In this document: one piece after another, positions 30,670-40,669 of the stretch
How the letters are laid out: every line of letters begins with the position of its first letter
Numbering within the stretch: position 1 is the stretch's first letter
From: Arachnopeziza araneosa
Lineage: Eukaryota; Ascomycota; Leotiomycetes; Helotiales; Arachnopezizaceae
NCBI GenBank assembly: GCA_003988855.1
Contig: QYAI01000162.1
Span: 1 to 54,367, forward strand
Direction of reading: 5' to 3'
DNA length: 54,367 nt
Notes under the pieces: generated by a model
Database searches by the model: none
What the model was told of the DNA's origin: nothing
Seen by the model: only the letters and a program-made list of their open reading frames with translations
Translations under genes and position numbers: made by a program

Positions 30670-33600
30670 ATGGCAACAACGTCTACGGGCCTCACTACTT
30701 TCGTGAACGGTGACGGCGCCTCGTCTGTTCAGTTTCGAGGATATCACCACTTTGGCGACGCGAAGACTACGAACGGGGAGCAAATGGCGCAAGCTCCTCG
30801 CCCTTCCTCTGGGCAAAACATAGATCGCATACCAGCTGTTGCTCCTGCAAGACTGACTCCTCAGGATCGTAATCAGTCCAATGCATCGCCATCAGGATTA
30901 GGCACACTCGAGCTTGTAGAGCTTACATCGAATCCTATGATCGAAGGCATTCTCGGGCCAAACAAAGACGGACGTGTAAGGAACCCAGTACCAAGCAAAC
31001 TTAAGGGGAAAACAGACAATAAGCAAGGGAATTTTGGCGTTATGCATATGGGGACGAGCCCTGGGAAGAAGGCTGAGTCTCATGGGAGAGATGCTGCTGC
31101 CGAACGAGATGCTGCAGCACGCAAGACGAGTGAGGCTACGGCTTCGCGGGCAAAAGCAGCGCAGTCTGACAAATACGTGCCACCAAAGAAAAGAGGTCTT
31201 GAGGCAGCTTTGAATGATGGCCAACTTCTGGCAAATCGAGGGTCACCTTTTGCAGTTTCGAGGGACGACCATAAACAACGCACAAGGCCCTTGGCTCCAG
31301 ATGAGACCAAGATCGAGCAAGCTCGGCTTCTAACCCTCCTACGGAGTATCAACCCTTTCACTGTGGTCGACCAGATTTGCAAAGCTGTGGCATATTTTGG
31401 TGGTATACCAGGTGCACTTCCCCCCGAAGATGGGATATTTCCTGAGAGTGCGAACACAAGGGAATCGGGTGCATTGTTTATTGGCTGGCTGGCAGAGATA
31501 TTTCCAGATTTATCTCCTCGTAGCCCAGAGGCTACGAAAGATCAAACTCAGAGTGCTGGGAAGAAGAAGGGAAAGCCATTAAAAGGAAAGGTTAGTATGG
31601 GTGGGGACATTTCAGTTGCGAGCGAACCCCCAAATTCGAGGAATGGCTATGGCTATGGACCAGCTGTTTCTGCGCCCGCTTGGGGTCTCCCCCCCCCTCT
31701 TGCTCTTGTAAATCCACCAGGGCCTACATCTACTCTTCCTCTTCCCGAAGGCCGTTCCGCTGGAAGTCATCCTATTGAGCATAACCAACAAGAGTCTGAA
31801 CAAATTCCCTTGACTCCAGTCAAACAACAGGTAGAAGATGGCGGAGCGAGTGCAACGTCCACAAACAAACGCAGAAGAGGCAGGCCTAAAGGCTCCCGGA
31901 ATAAAGGAAAAGGTGATGGTCAGCATGGATCCGAAAATGAAAGCAGCACCAATGTCCATATCGATGGGCAAGACCATGCTCGAGCAATCATTCAGGCGAC
32001 AGAAGCTCAAAGTGCTACCGAAATCGTTCAACCCAGTCAAGCTGCTTCAACCACTACTTTTCCAACTGTGACTAACCAGTCAACTGTGCCAAAGACTATT
32101 CAGACTCTCCAATATCCAGACAATTCGTGGCAAGGCAACACCACGCAAACCATGCTCAATCAAAGCTCCGTAATTCCCATTGGAGATGGACTGAGCCCGG
32201 AAGAACGCGCTGTTCTCGAAGCTTTTAGACATCAAGGCCCTGAGGCTATGAATGTTATTCCTTCTCCTGTGGTAAACACTAAGAATGTCCCTGAAGCAGG
32301 TCAGAAACGAAAGCGCGCCCCTCCAAAAACAAAGGTGACTGCTCCTCATCCCCCGAGCTACTCGGTAGAGCCCTCATCTATTCCAAATTCCTCGATGGTT
32401 TCCCATGACCAAACCCCAATTGTAGGGACCAAGGATGGTTTGCAATGGGCTTCGGTAGACTCATCAACAACACCCGCACCTCCTCCCAAACGCCCCAGAC
32501 AGCGTAAGCCAAAACCTCCTACCTCAAACGATCCACCTGCTCGAAATCAAACGGCATCTGCTGTTAGCAGCGCCACGCCACCAACTGCGCCAAGCACAAT
32601 TCCAGACTCTACGACCACCTCTTCGCAACAAAGCCTACCAGTATCCCGACCCCCTGCAGAAGGGCTTGAAGCGCACTATGAGAGGTTTGCAAGCCTTCAG
32701 CAACAGCAACAGAATGGCCGGAGTAATACACCCACTGTCCCTCAACAGCACGTGCGCCAGCATTCAAAGCCTTCTTCAATCACGCCTCAGCAAAGCACTC
32801 CACAAATACAGCAGCAGAAGTCCCAGCAGAGTTCTCAACAGCAGAACGTCCAGCGTGATGAATTAAAGATGAACCAGACAGCATCCGCACGACCATCGTC
32901 GGCAGCATTCTATAATCAACGAGGCCAACCGTCCACAGCCACAACCACAACAACCTACAATCAACAATATCCATCTCATCAACCGTCACAACTCTATAGT
33001 AGCCATCAAGCCTCTCCTCAAATCAGTACTAGTAGTTATCGAACTTCTAGTACCCACACAATAGCGCAAGCTTCTCCACAATTTTCCCAAGCAGAGAACA
33101 CTTATCGGACTTCAAGTCCACACACCACCATCTCTCAGCCATCGCCTTCGTTCACTCAAAATGACTCCAGTTTCAGAGCCAATAATACACATAACCTAAC
33201 TCAGCCATCCCCATCCTTTTCTCAAGCCGACAACAGATACCGAGCACCCAGTACGCATTCCATGGCACAACCAACACCCTCTTACTCCACATCTCGATCA
33301 CATAACCAAGGTCAATCATCGCAGCAAGGCCATTACGGTAGCTTTTCCGACTCATCTTATATCGACCTTCCAACTCTCGAGTCACTCGGTCACTCGACTA
33401 ATAGTGGTAATACTGGTGTAAATATTAACGCCAGCAGCTACGGACAGAGCCTTAGCGTTGGCCTTGCAGCTTCTTCACGATCCCCCGCAAATAGCAATAC
33501 CTTATATGGTAGCTCAAGCTTGGGGAACACATATGACACAAACGCAAACGACCTCCTCCGCGGTATATCGAGAAGTGCAAATAACAGCACTACGGCATAC

Positions 33601-33696
33601 GGCACTGCTTCCTCTGGGCTCAATAATGCATATGATACTAGCACGAATGAACACGATATGCGGGAGAGTCTGCTACGTGGTCTTGGCCGTCGGTGA
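30670..33696 (+). CDS. large AT-hook, glutamine/serine-rich nuclear protein, function unknown
   Basis: An uninterrupted 1008-codon frame. One ordered block, about residues 215-280, reads IEQARLLTLLRSINPFTVVDQ to LFIGWLAEIFPDL. A canonical AT-hook, KRRRGRPKGSRNKGK, lies near residues 397-411, and a second basic segment, PPPKRPRQRKPKPP, near 605. The rest is disordered and rich in Ser, Thr, Pro and Gln. It has a poly-Gln-like region (about 675-735) and imperfect repeats with core SPxFSQAxNxYR (about 780-875). The AT-hook implies binding to AT-rich minor groove in chromatin; a transcription or remodelling role is inference. I do not recognise a named orthologue. Confidence 0.88.
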   Translation: MATTSTGLTTFVNGDGASSVQFRGYHHFGDAKTTNGEQMAQAPRPSSGQNIDRIPAVAPARLTPQDRNQSNASPSGLGTLELVELTSNPMIEGILGPNKDGRVRNPVPSKLKGKTDNKQGNFGVMHMGTSPGKKAESHGRDAAAERDAAARKTSEATASRAKAAQSDKYVPPKKRGLEAALNDGQLLANRGSPFAVSRDDHKQRTRPLAPDETKIEQARLLTLLRSINPFTVVDQICKAVAYFGGIPGALPPEDGIFPESANTRESGALFIGWLAEIFPDLSPRSPEATKDQTQSAGKKKGKPLKGKVSMGGDISVASEPPNSRNGYGYGPAVSAPAWGLPPPLALVNPPGPTSTLPLPEGRSAGSHPIEHNQQESEQIPLTPVKQQVEDGGASATSTNKRRRGRPKGSRNKGKGDGQHGSENESSTNVHIDGQDHARAIIQATEAQSATEIVQPSQAASTTTFPTVTNQSTVPKTIQTLQYPDNSWQGNTTQTMLNQSSVIPIGDGLSPEERAVLEAFRHQGPEAMNVIPSPVVNTKNVPEAGQKRKRAPPKTKVTAPHPPSYSVEPSSIPNSSMVSHDQTPIVGTKDGLQWASVDSSTTPAPPPKRPRQRKPKPPTSNDPPARNQTASAVSSATPPTAPSTIPDSTTTSSQQSLPVSRPPAEGLEAHYERFASLQQQQQNGRSNTPTVPQQHVRQHSKPSSITPQQSTPQIQQQKSQQSSQQQNVQRDELKMNQTASARPSSAAFYNQRGQPSTATTTTTYNQQYPSHQPSQLYSSHQASPQISTSSYRTSSTHTIAQASPQFSQAENTYRTSSPHTTISQPSPSFTQNDSSFRANNTHNLTQPSPSFSQADNRYRAPSTHSMAQPTPSYSTSRSHNQGQSSQQGHYGSFSDSSYIDLPTLESLGHSTNSGNTGVNINASSYGQSLSVGLAASSRSPANSNTLYGSSSLGNTYDTNANDLLRGISRSANNSTTAYGTASSGLNNAYDTSTNEHDMRESLLRGLGRR
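33000..33300 (+). repeat. imperfect tandem protein-coding repeats in the AT-hook gene
   Basis: Four to five copies of a roughly 22-25-residue unit occur in the C-terminal third. Each has a Ser-Pro-x-(Phe/Ile)-Ser/Thr-Gln core, then Tyr/Phe-Arg, then a Thr-His segment; SPQFSQAENTYRTSS and SPSFSQADNRYRAPS are the best pair. Codons differ between copies, so this is an old duplication kept at the protein level. Confidence 0.7.
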
Positions 33697-34092
33697 CAAA
33701 CAGGAAATAAGATATAGTATTTTGATAATACTCGGTTTGGGAAATGGCAGCATGATCAAGACCTAGGGCGGCGTTCTCTTGTAATTTGATACCTTCGGTT
33801 TGTGAAAACATAATGATTGGGATTAAGCGCTGCGGGCATGTACAAGAGTGCAGTTCACGGAATATCAGTCTTCACTTAGGAGTCGGGGGTTTCTCGATAA
33901 ATATTTCATGGGTGGAAATCTGTCCAAACAAGGATGGCGTGTGGCGTATTTTCTGTATCCAAATCGTGCTTATATAAACTCAGAAGGTATATGATATCTA
34001 TCCCAAATGTTCCTTTCCCAAACTCCCAACTACACAATCGGTGCAGCGCTTAATCATTTCGCTGAGTAACGCCATTCAAATGCTATACAAAA
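33697..34092. other. intergenic between convergent genes
   Basis: 396 bp between the stops of the AT-hook gene and the F-box gene. The plus frame at 33786-33977 has no homology I can name. The region is read as shared 3' flank. Confidence 0.5.
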
Positions 34093-35830
34093 CTAATCAG
34101 ACAATCCACCTGAAGAGGTCAAGTCCTCTTGCTGCTCATTATTCACAATACCCATGGGACTTCTAGCTCCGTGGGTCCAGTCATCAATTCCGTCGGTTCC
34201 ATCGTCACGAATCAATTCTAAAAGCACCTGCGTGTTTCGCTTGATGTCTTGAGGGCGTTCGACAATTTTCCGATCTAAAATCAAAGCTTCCGCGGTGTGC
34301 ATCCATATATTGGCGAGGTGCTGAAGATCGGGTAGCATTATTCGAAGTTGTTCACGTGAAAGAGGGCTCATTGGTGGTCCAGCAGCTAGACTGCTGTGGA
34401 AAACCAGATTGTCGGTAGAATGCCGACGTCGAGCGGCTTGGCAAGTTGGCTTAACGCAAAACCATTCTTTACAAGTCTTTTCGTCATGAGAAGTAGCACC
34501 TTCTGGGCTTGACACCTCAGCTACTGCTACCTGTGTCTTTTTCCTACTCAAGTGCGTTATCAAAGACATTTTCGATTTTGGTGGTGCTTCGACGGGGTTC
34601 CGGGTGACAAACCCGTACCAAATATCTACAGCTGCGCGTCGAGCATTGTAGCCTTTCGTCTCCCAAAACCTCTGGGCTTGACGCAGTCCTCCGACTGCTA
34701 AAATTGTAGCGTAGACTTCATCTGCAGGGCGTTCTTTAAGATAACCTTTGATAGAACGTTCAAGCCGGCCAGCATAAGATGGCGGCCGTAGCCGCCGCGA
34801 AAATGAAGAAATAACTAGTGGAAACACCTGATGGACTTTGAGAAGCGTTTGATCGTCGTACATTGCCATGACTTGGCACTCGATTGGATTTAATGTAAAG
34901 GGTTGTAGGTGTAGAGGGATGCCATTGTTGGATAAATGTTGTGCATGAAGATTACGGTAGGTTTCGAAAAAATGGAAGAGTGTAAAGACAAGTGGTACAA
35001 GCCGTTGACGCATGCGTCGATGTTGTGGTTCAAATTCGAGCTGTCGAGCGGGGGTATCTCGCAGAAATATTTCCTTTGTAGCCTGAGCAGCGATCCTAGT
35101 AGACAGCTTCAGTGATACATGCAGTCGATGCCATATGCCACAAAAGTAATGAAGGTTGATTTCCGAATGGTCGGGCAAGGGGTACAATCGTAAGGCATAT
35201 GCTGGGAGACTATGCGCGATATGGTGTCGAGCAATGGAGGACTCGTTCAAGGTAACCATAGTGTGGAACGACTTTGATACCAGTCGAAGAGTGAGAACAT
35301 CATGTATTGGGAGTGGTGCAATGATCTGGGCTTGTAGCTCGTTCGGGAGAGAAAGAAGAAGATCGCTCAAGGTCAGACTAACAAAAGGGGTCAACAGAAT
35401 TCCTTCTCATGGTTAAGAAAGTAACTTACCTGGCAGCCGCACTTGGATCTTCGGCAACTATATCCTCATGCTGTTCAAGTAGCGATGGAGCTTTGTTTAT
35501 GACAGAGACCTTGGAACGTAATCTTCCAAAAGAGCCGGTAAATGTTGGCCGCCGTTGAGTTCGGAGGGTTGTGAGATCATGACCCAGCGAGCGTTTCTTC
35601 TGATCGCTGGGTTTAAGTGTTGGTAAGGGAAGCTCGGTCTCGAGTGAGCGTTGCCTTCCTAACGGTAGAGTAAAGGTGTTGCCTTGTGGAGGGACAGTGA
35701 GGGTTGCAGGTGTTTCAGTAGATTCTGTCGAGGAGCCGGACGGAGTGTTTTCTGGCGGAGCCTCATTCAACTGCCTCAATTTACTGAAGTATCTTTCCGA
35801 GGCGAACTCGGTGATGTGGAGGGGGTCCAT
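34093..35830 (-). CDS. F-box domain protein
   Basis: Minus-strand exons 35430-35830 and 34093-35377, joined over a 52-bp intron (GTAAGT...GTTAG), give 561 residues. The first exon codes a disordered basic/proline arm with GRQRSLETELPLP. The second starts with an F-box at about residues 134-182: LLLSLPNELQAQIIAPLP, then LTLRLVSKSFHTMV. F-boxes recruit substrates to Skp1-Cul1 ubiquitin ligases. The remaining helical region (ERPADEVYATILAVGGLRQAQRFWE) is of a type common in Pezizomycotina F-box proteins and has no Kelch, LRR or WD signature, so the target is unknown. A pair of cysteines lies in CKEWFCVKPTC. Confidence 0.85.
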
Positions 35831-37349
35831 GGTTGCTGCGGTTTACGGTTATGCCATTCGGTCGCAGATGAGCAATTCCCAGTGGTGGATCAAGCATGTC
35901 AGTGCGAAGAGTCGACGCTTCTTAAAGAAGAGCCGCCAACGTCTCGCGAAGGGCGAAAGGAGTAGACAAGACTTCGCACTTTTGATTCCCATGCATCGTG
36001 GGATAGGGAGGAGACGAGCTACACCAAACAACAACAGCGGGCCCAGCAACGTCTTCTTGGAGCGGAATGCTATGTGGAATAGCACCAGGTGGCCGGCTTA
36101 AACGAGTGACATCGATTCACAATGAAGGAGTAGGGTGGGCAGAACCGAATGATGGTGGATGAGGGTGGTAGTGAAAGTCAGTTCAGGCGCGTGGGATCGA
36201 TGTCGGGAGAGCAATTGGAGGGTTGAAGCAATGCTCTAGCAGAAGGGGTGGTGAAGCGCAGAGGGATGGGGCTGAAGTGCGAGAGAGGGCGGTCGACAAC
36301 GTGGGTGGGAGTGTAGGGTGGGTGAAGCGTAAGTCGAGCCCAGGATGGTGAGGATGGTGAGAATGGTGAGTGAGATATGTTGAAGTCGCAGTCGATTTAG
36401 CAGTGGCGGTTGTTCGGAGTGGAGTGCAGTGCGGCGCGGTGGAGGCCAGCCAGACGATGCAGCCAAGAGGGTCGCTTGGGGTGTGAGGCAGCAGGACGAT
36501 CAGGCCAAACGATTTTCTGGAATGGATCTCAGGAAAGATTGAATGAATGATGGATGGAAGGGAGGAGGAGGAGCAGGTACAGGAGCAGGAGCAGGAGCAG
36601 GAGCAGTTGTCGCATCTACTTCCTCTTTCCTCTCCCTCGTCCTCGTTGCATCCACTTCTTTGTTTTGCCCTTCCAAGTCTGATTCGACGCCCGGCCATTT
36701 CACGGGGGGATTTCTGTGTGGGGATGGATAAAGTGAGCAGCAAAACCCGAGTGGCCGAGCAAGGGCAAATACAGACGGAGTGAGGCCGAGAGATCTGCCA
36801 CTGCCACTTCCGCTTCCTTATTTTCTGAAGCCCATCGTAATCAGCGCAATCCATGGCGGGTGATGGGTGATGGCTCCGGATGGAAGGGAGGAGGGAGGAT
36901 CTGTTGATGATTCCATCCATCTACTCGTCCTACCCTCCGCTCGCTACTGTACTATCGCTAGGTACTCTTCTCTCCTGTACTGACTTGGACCGACAGCACT
37001 TGGACTTCACATACCGTACAGTACTAGAGAGCTCCGCGACGGGACCCTGCGAAGTAGCGTGCTCCTCCCCCCCCTCCACCCTCCCAAATGGCCTATCCTC
37101 GGTCAAACTACAAGAGACAATGGAAACCTCTAGTCCAGAACCTGCTTCTCCGCTTCGGGTCCGCAAAACAAAACCACGGCCGTGGACTAGAGAATTATGT
37201 CTGGATTCACTCCATTGTACCACAACAAGAATTTAAGACACCCCGCCTCCCAATCGTGGCTATCACGTGATGATGGTGGTCCTCTCTCCGTAATTCGCAT
37301 CATCAGTACAGAAACCACCTCCTCCCTCCACACTCCACCTCCATCCATC
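35831..37349. promoter_or_regulatory. long divergent upstream region, F-box gene / VPS37-like gene
   Basis: A 1.5-kb gap between two divergent starts. It is CT/GA-rich and low in complexity. All longer frames here (for example minus 36183-36920) consist of Ser, Pro, His and Cys runs with no conserved pattern. It contains a hexanucleotide repeat at about 36561-36606. I interpret it as long 5' leaders and promoters. Confidence 0.5.
36561..36606 (+). repeat. GGAGCA-type microsatellite
   Basis: A GGAGGAGGAGGAG run is followed by several tandem copies of AGGAGC with one interrupted unit (AGGTAC). It lies in the non-coding region between the F-box and VPS37-like genes. Confidence 0.85.
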
Positions 37350-38124
37350 ATGAACTCTCCCTACCAGTCTCACCCTCAGTCCTTTAGTCCCGGTGCCGCA
37401 CCGCCGCTGCCTCCTCCTAAACCCAGCAGCCAGGAAGTCAGTCGGCGTGGGACTCCAGCACAGGAGGAACTTGCCCCATACCGAGGGACCTTGGATTCTG
37501 AACCGGCTCAACTTCACAGTCAACAGACCCAAGACCCCGGGGATCGCTGGTTGCCCAAGATACTGGAGGACAAGACGTCCGTAACGTTGCACGCTGCCTT
37601 GAAAGCAGGAAGTTGACAGCATCTCTAGGAAACAAGATCTTGCACAGATCTTAGCAACCCCTGACCTCCTAGCGGCAGTGGCTCATGCATCTTCGACGGC
37701 CCATCCCTCGGTCTCCACATCGCAGGAACCTCTCCAAGCTGCCCTCAGAGAGAATATGGCTCTGGCCTCTTTTTTGGACAAACTCGAGGCCCGTCTCAAC
37801 CAAACGAGAACTTCGTCTCAAGCCCAATTGCTTTCAGCACATGCGCTTGAACGACAATGGCGCCAGAAGCAGTCCGAAATGGATCGCGCCTTGGCCCCAT
37901 TCTCTCCCTCCTCTCTGTATCAGAGGCACGGCCAGGGAGTTCAAGAGCAGGAAATGGTCTGTCGCGCTTTGGAAGAAAGCTTTCTGGAAGCTGATGGCGG
38001 TACTGCATCTGAGAGGGAAGCCACTGACTGGGTAAGGAGGTATCGCGAAGCCAAAAAGGTATATTACTTGAGGCAAGAGCGAAAAGAGAGGTGGGACGAG
38101 GGGCGTGTTGGAGGGTGGCGGTGA
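37350..38124 (+). CDS. ESCRT-I subunit Vps37-like, Mod(r) domain protein
   Basis: Exons 37350-37611 and 37655-38124 give 243 residues. The N-terminus is proline-rich and disordered (PPLPPPKPSS). The Mod(r) domain starts at RWLPKILEDKTSV and continues through LQAALRENMALASFLDKLEARL, an ALERQWRQKQSEMDRAL helix and the C-terminal RRYREAKKVYYLRQERKERW coiled segment. ESCRT-I sorts ubiquitinated cargo into multivesicular endosomes. The intron (43 bp, weak GTTGAC donor, CTTAG acceptor) is inferred because the two halves are in different frames and a TGA ends the first; splicing there gives an uninterrupted Mod(r) domain. A genuine frameshift is the alternative. Confidence 0.82.
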
Positions 38125-39487
38125 CACTTAATGAGACCTCTCGTATCTATCTCCTCGTCCACGGGACGATTCGTGTGAGGATATCCTTGGGCCAATTTTG
38201 ATGTGCAAGTGCAGTATTTTAATGGCTTGCGGTCTTCATAGTTCAATATCTAGTGCATAGCTAAAACGACTTATCTGTTGAGATTCAGAGCATTCAGAGG
38301 TTGGTGATGGATTAGGTCATATAAGCTGTTCGGTACCGCTCAACTCGATAGCGGCCTAGCACGGAGCAATGAATCCGGTGAGGAGGCTATTGGCAGGAAG
38401 TGTTACGCTTATGCGCAAGGAGGCCTGGTCAGAGTCTTTTGACGGTACAGTGTACATGAAAGGTGGATGGAAACTGGGTCCAGTTCAGGAAAACGAAAGC
38501 GCACGTTTAGAGCTGTTGTGTTGCCAATGTACTCCGTGTAGACATCATCCACCCCGATATAATTGATTATCTCGTTACCTTCTCATTCTTCAACGCTTTT
38601 CCCCTCGCACTCGGGGATCCTCATCCTATCGAAGCTTTGTAAAGAAGATCACCCTAGGTAATTGCTACTTCTTCGCAGTCCTTTGTTGCAGCCTCGCCTC
38701 GCGATGACCGGAAGTCTCAGCCTCGGTAATACCTTCCGCAAATCAAACCAGTCTCTATCAACAACCTCAGGGTATGTTCTTAGCTTAAACTATTCCCATT
38801 ACCAAAATTAATATGACTCCATCTTATACCCGTTTGCGCGAGTTGAGCACTGCGAAACCCCGATTGCTTTCAACTGATAGTGACTTTGGAGACTGCTTTG
38901 ACGGCTGCAGCAGGAGATATTTTCGACGAAATGAACGCGCCTTTTGTGCATATATTATCCCATGCACGACGCGATGACCGTCTCGAGAAATACAAAACGA
39001 AATGCTTACTATATCGACGGAATGATTGCCTTGACATTGGCAGTTTCAAGCGGCATTTATCCTTTGCATTATGTGAAGCTTAACGCAGCAAATTGTGCAC
39101 TATCGGCATGACATGACACTGAAACACGATGGGTTCCTCCCCACCACCTACGTATACGTAATGCTATTTTTAGACCCATCAGCGTAAACCTTTTTCCTTC
39201 GAGCACATAGGGCAACCTCCCACTCATGCAAGCATGTTAGACTTCGGCCACTGCAGACTGCAGTATAACACACAAAGAACCAAAGCCTCATGTCCCCCTC
39301 TACGCCACAAAGCAATGCACCAACAATAGCCACAATCTCCATAGCTGCTGCTGCTGCTTTCAGCCGATCTAGATACCTGGTAACCCCAAAGAGTCTGGTG
39401 GCTCCTTTGTCGACCACAGATAATTGAAAGTCTCATATTAGACTGGATAACGTGCCACTGGCTCAAAATCCGATAGAGAAATCTGTT
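38125..39487. other. gene-poor interval with doubtful small frames
   Basis: About 1.36 kb. An ATG at 38704 opens a short frame that could splice near 38771 to a frame around 38880-39082 (reading TALTAAAGDIFDEMNAPF). The splice phase does not fit this frame, and I recognise no family. Other frames are weaker. It may hold the long 5' leader of the gene at 39488. Confidence 0.4.
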
Positions 39488-40669
39488 ATGGAGGATCCCT
39501 CACCTCCGAAACTGGATTTCGAATCTTCTGAAATCATTGCGCCCGCCGCGACTTCTTCGGGTGCTCTCGCTCGGTTTGAGTTTGAATCTGGGAGGGGGAA
39601 CGAGGGCACGAAGATCTTGATGGTGGAATGGGTGGATGAAGATGATCCAGCTAATTTGCGCGACTGCTGGGAGGTGTCGTGGGAAGGAAAGTCTCTAAAT
39701 CTTGCAGCTCGAGATGGAGCTGAAGGCAAACTACACCGGATCTACTTTCTCTTAGCGCCAGGGCTCAGTATCCCTCGGGTAGTCAAAATTTCACAAAAGG
39801 GTGGGAGGTCTATCCAAACGAATCCCCTTCCGGCAATCTTCCCTCCAGAGCTGGGTATCAGCGCTATAGCCCAAGGTCGAAAGGGAGTCCTCCACACTAT
39901 ATGGGCAAAGAAACGACTATCGGTCTTACAACGAGAAATAGAGCTTGAAATGCAAAATGGCGAGGGTGTTGGGCTTGGGTTAGCTTTGCAGGAGAAGCAG
40001 TGGATTGAGGTCAATTTTGGGGTAGGAGGGATTGTTAGCTTGGAATCCCATAAGGAAATTCCTGCTGGCAGCCCTAAAACATCCGGTGGCAGGTAAGCCA
40101 AAGCACTTGGGCTCTCCCAAATCTTTTGTCAGATTCTCGTACCATTCTTTCATACGCATACTGCAAGCGTTTACAGGAGCCAGGCATTGTCTTACGAGTA
40201 AGGCTAGCTAAATTATGCCTCGTCTCCAAAGTTCCACATCTTTTGGCTATACTGATGGATTTCTAATGACAGGTTGGCCGAGAAGCTTAAGGGATTGAAG
40301 CTGGGAACAAGTGCATCCGAACTCTATTATTCACCAGAGGATGATAATGCTGTTGGTTTTCAATCTTCGCACCCTTTGTCTCCAGACGCAGGCGACGTTG
40401 CGGTGTCTTCCTTCTCCCTCTTTCAAGCTGGATCTTTACAAGGTGATCTCCGATTTCAAAATCCGCCTAGTTCTCAATTTTTGTCGAAGCAGCCTAATTC
40501 TAGTTATGGCGGCAGGCTTGGTTCACTGGATGCAATCACTGCTGGGCATATCTCGCCAAAGAACGATATAGAGACAGAAGATGGACTCTTTGCTGTGAGA
40601 ATGAGTCCTCGAAGTCCTGAGATGAAGAAGAGCCCATTCAGTTTTACTACAAGCGGCACTGCTGAGTAG
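39488..40669 (+). CDS. conserved fungal protein of unknown function
   Basis: Exons 39488-40092 and 40273-40669 (180-bp intron) give 333 residues. The first two thirds look folded: ARFEFESGRGNEGTKILMVEW, DCWEVSWEGKS, LHRIYFLLAPGLSIPR, then TNPLPAIFPPELG and GVLHTIWAKKRLSVLQREIE. The last third is disordered with SP-rich motifs (SPRSPEMKKSPFSF) that could be proline-directed phosphorylation sites. The ATG at 39488 is used because the longer frame upstream begins with GTG, not ATG. No signal peptide or membrane segment. I have seen this pattern in filamentous ascomycetes but know no function. Confidence 0.78.

Noticed and set aside
31080..32349. Minus-strand frames of 89-142 codons
   Set aside because: They are antisense shadows of the AT-hook gene, whose plus frame is uninterrupted for 1008 codons.
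36183..36920. Minus-strand frame of 245 codons
   Set aside because: The composition is Ser/Pro/His/Cys low complexity from a CT-rich region, there are equally long frames on the other strand, and no conserved block is seen.
38704..39083. Two-exon small gene
   Set aside because: The donor at about 38771 does not keep the more protein-like downstream frame, and neither product resembles a known family.
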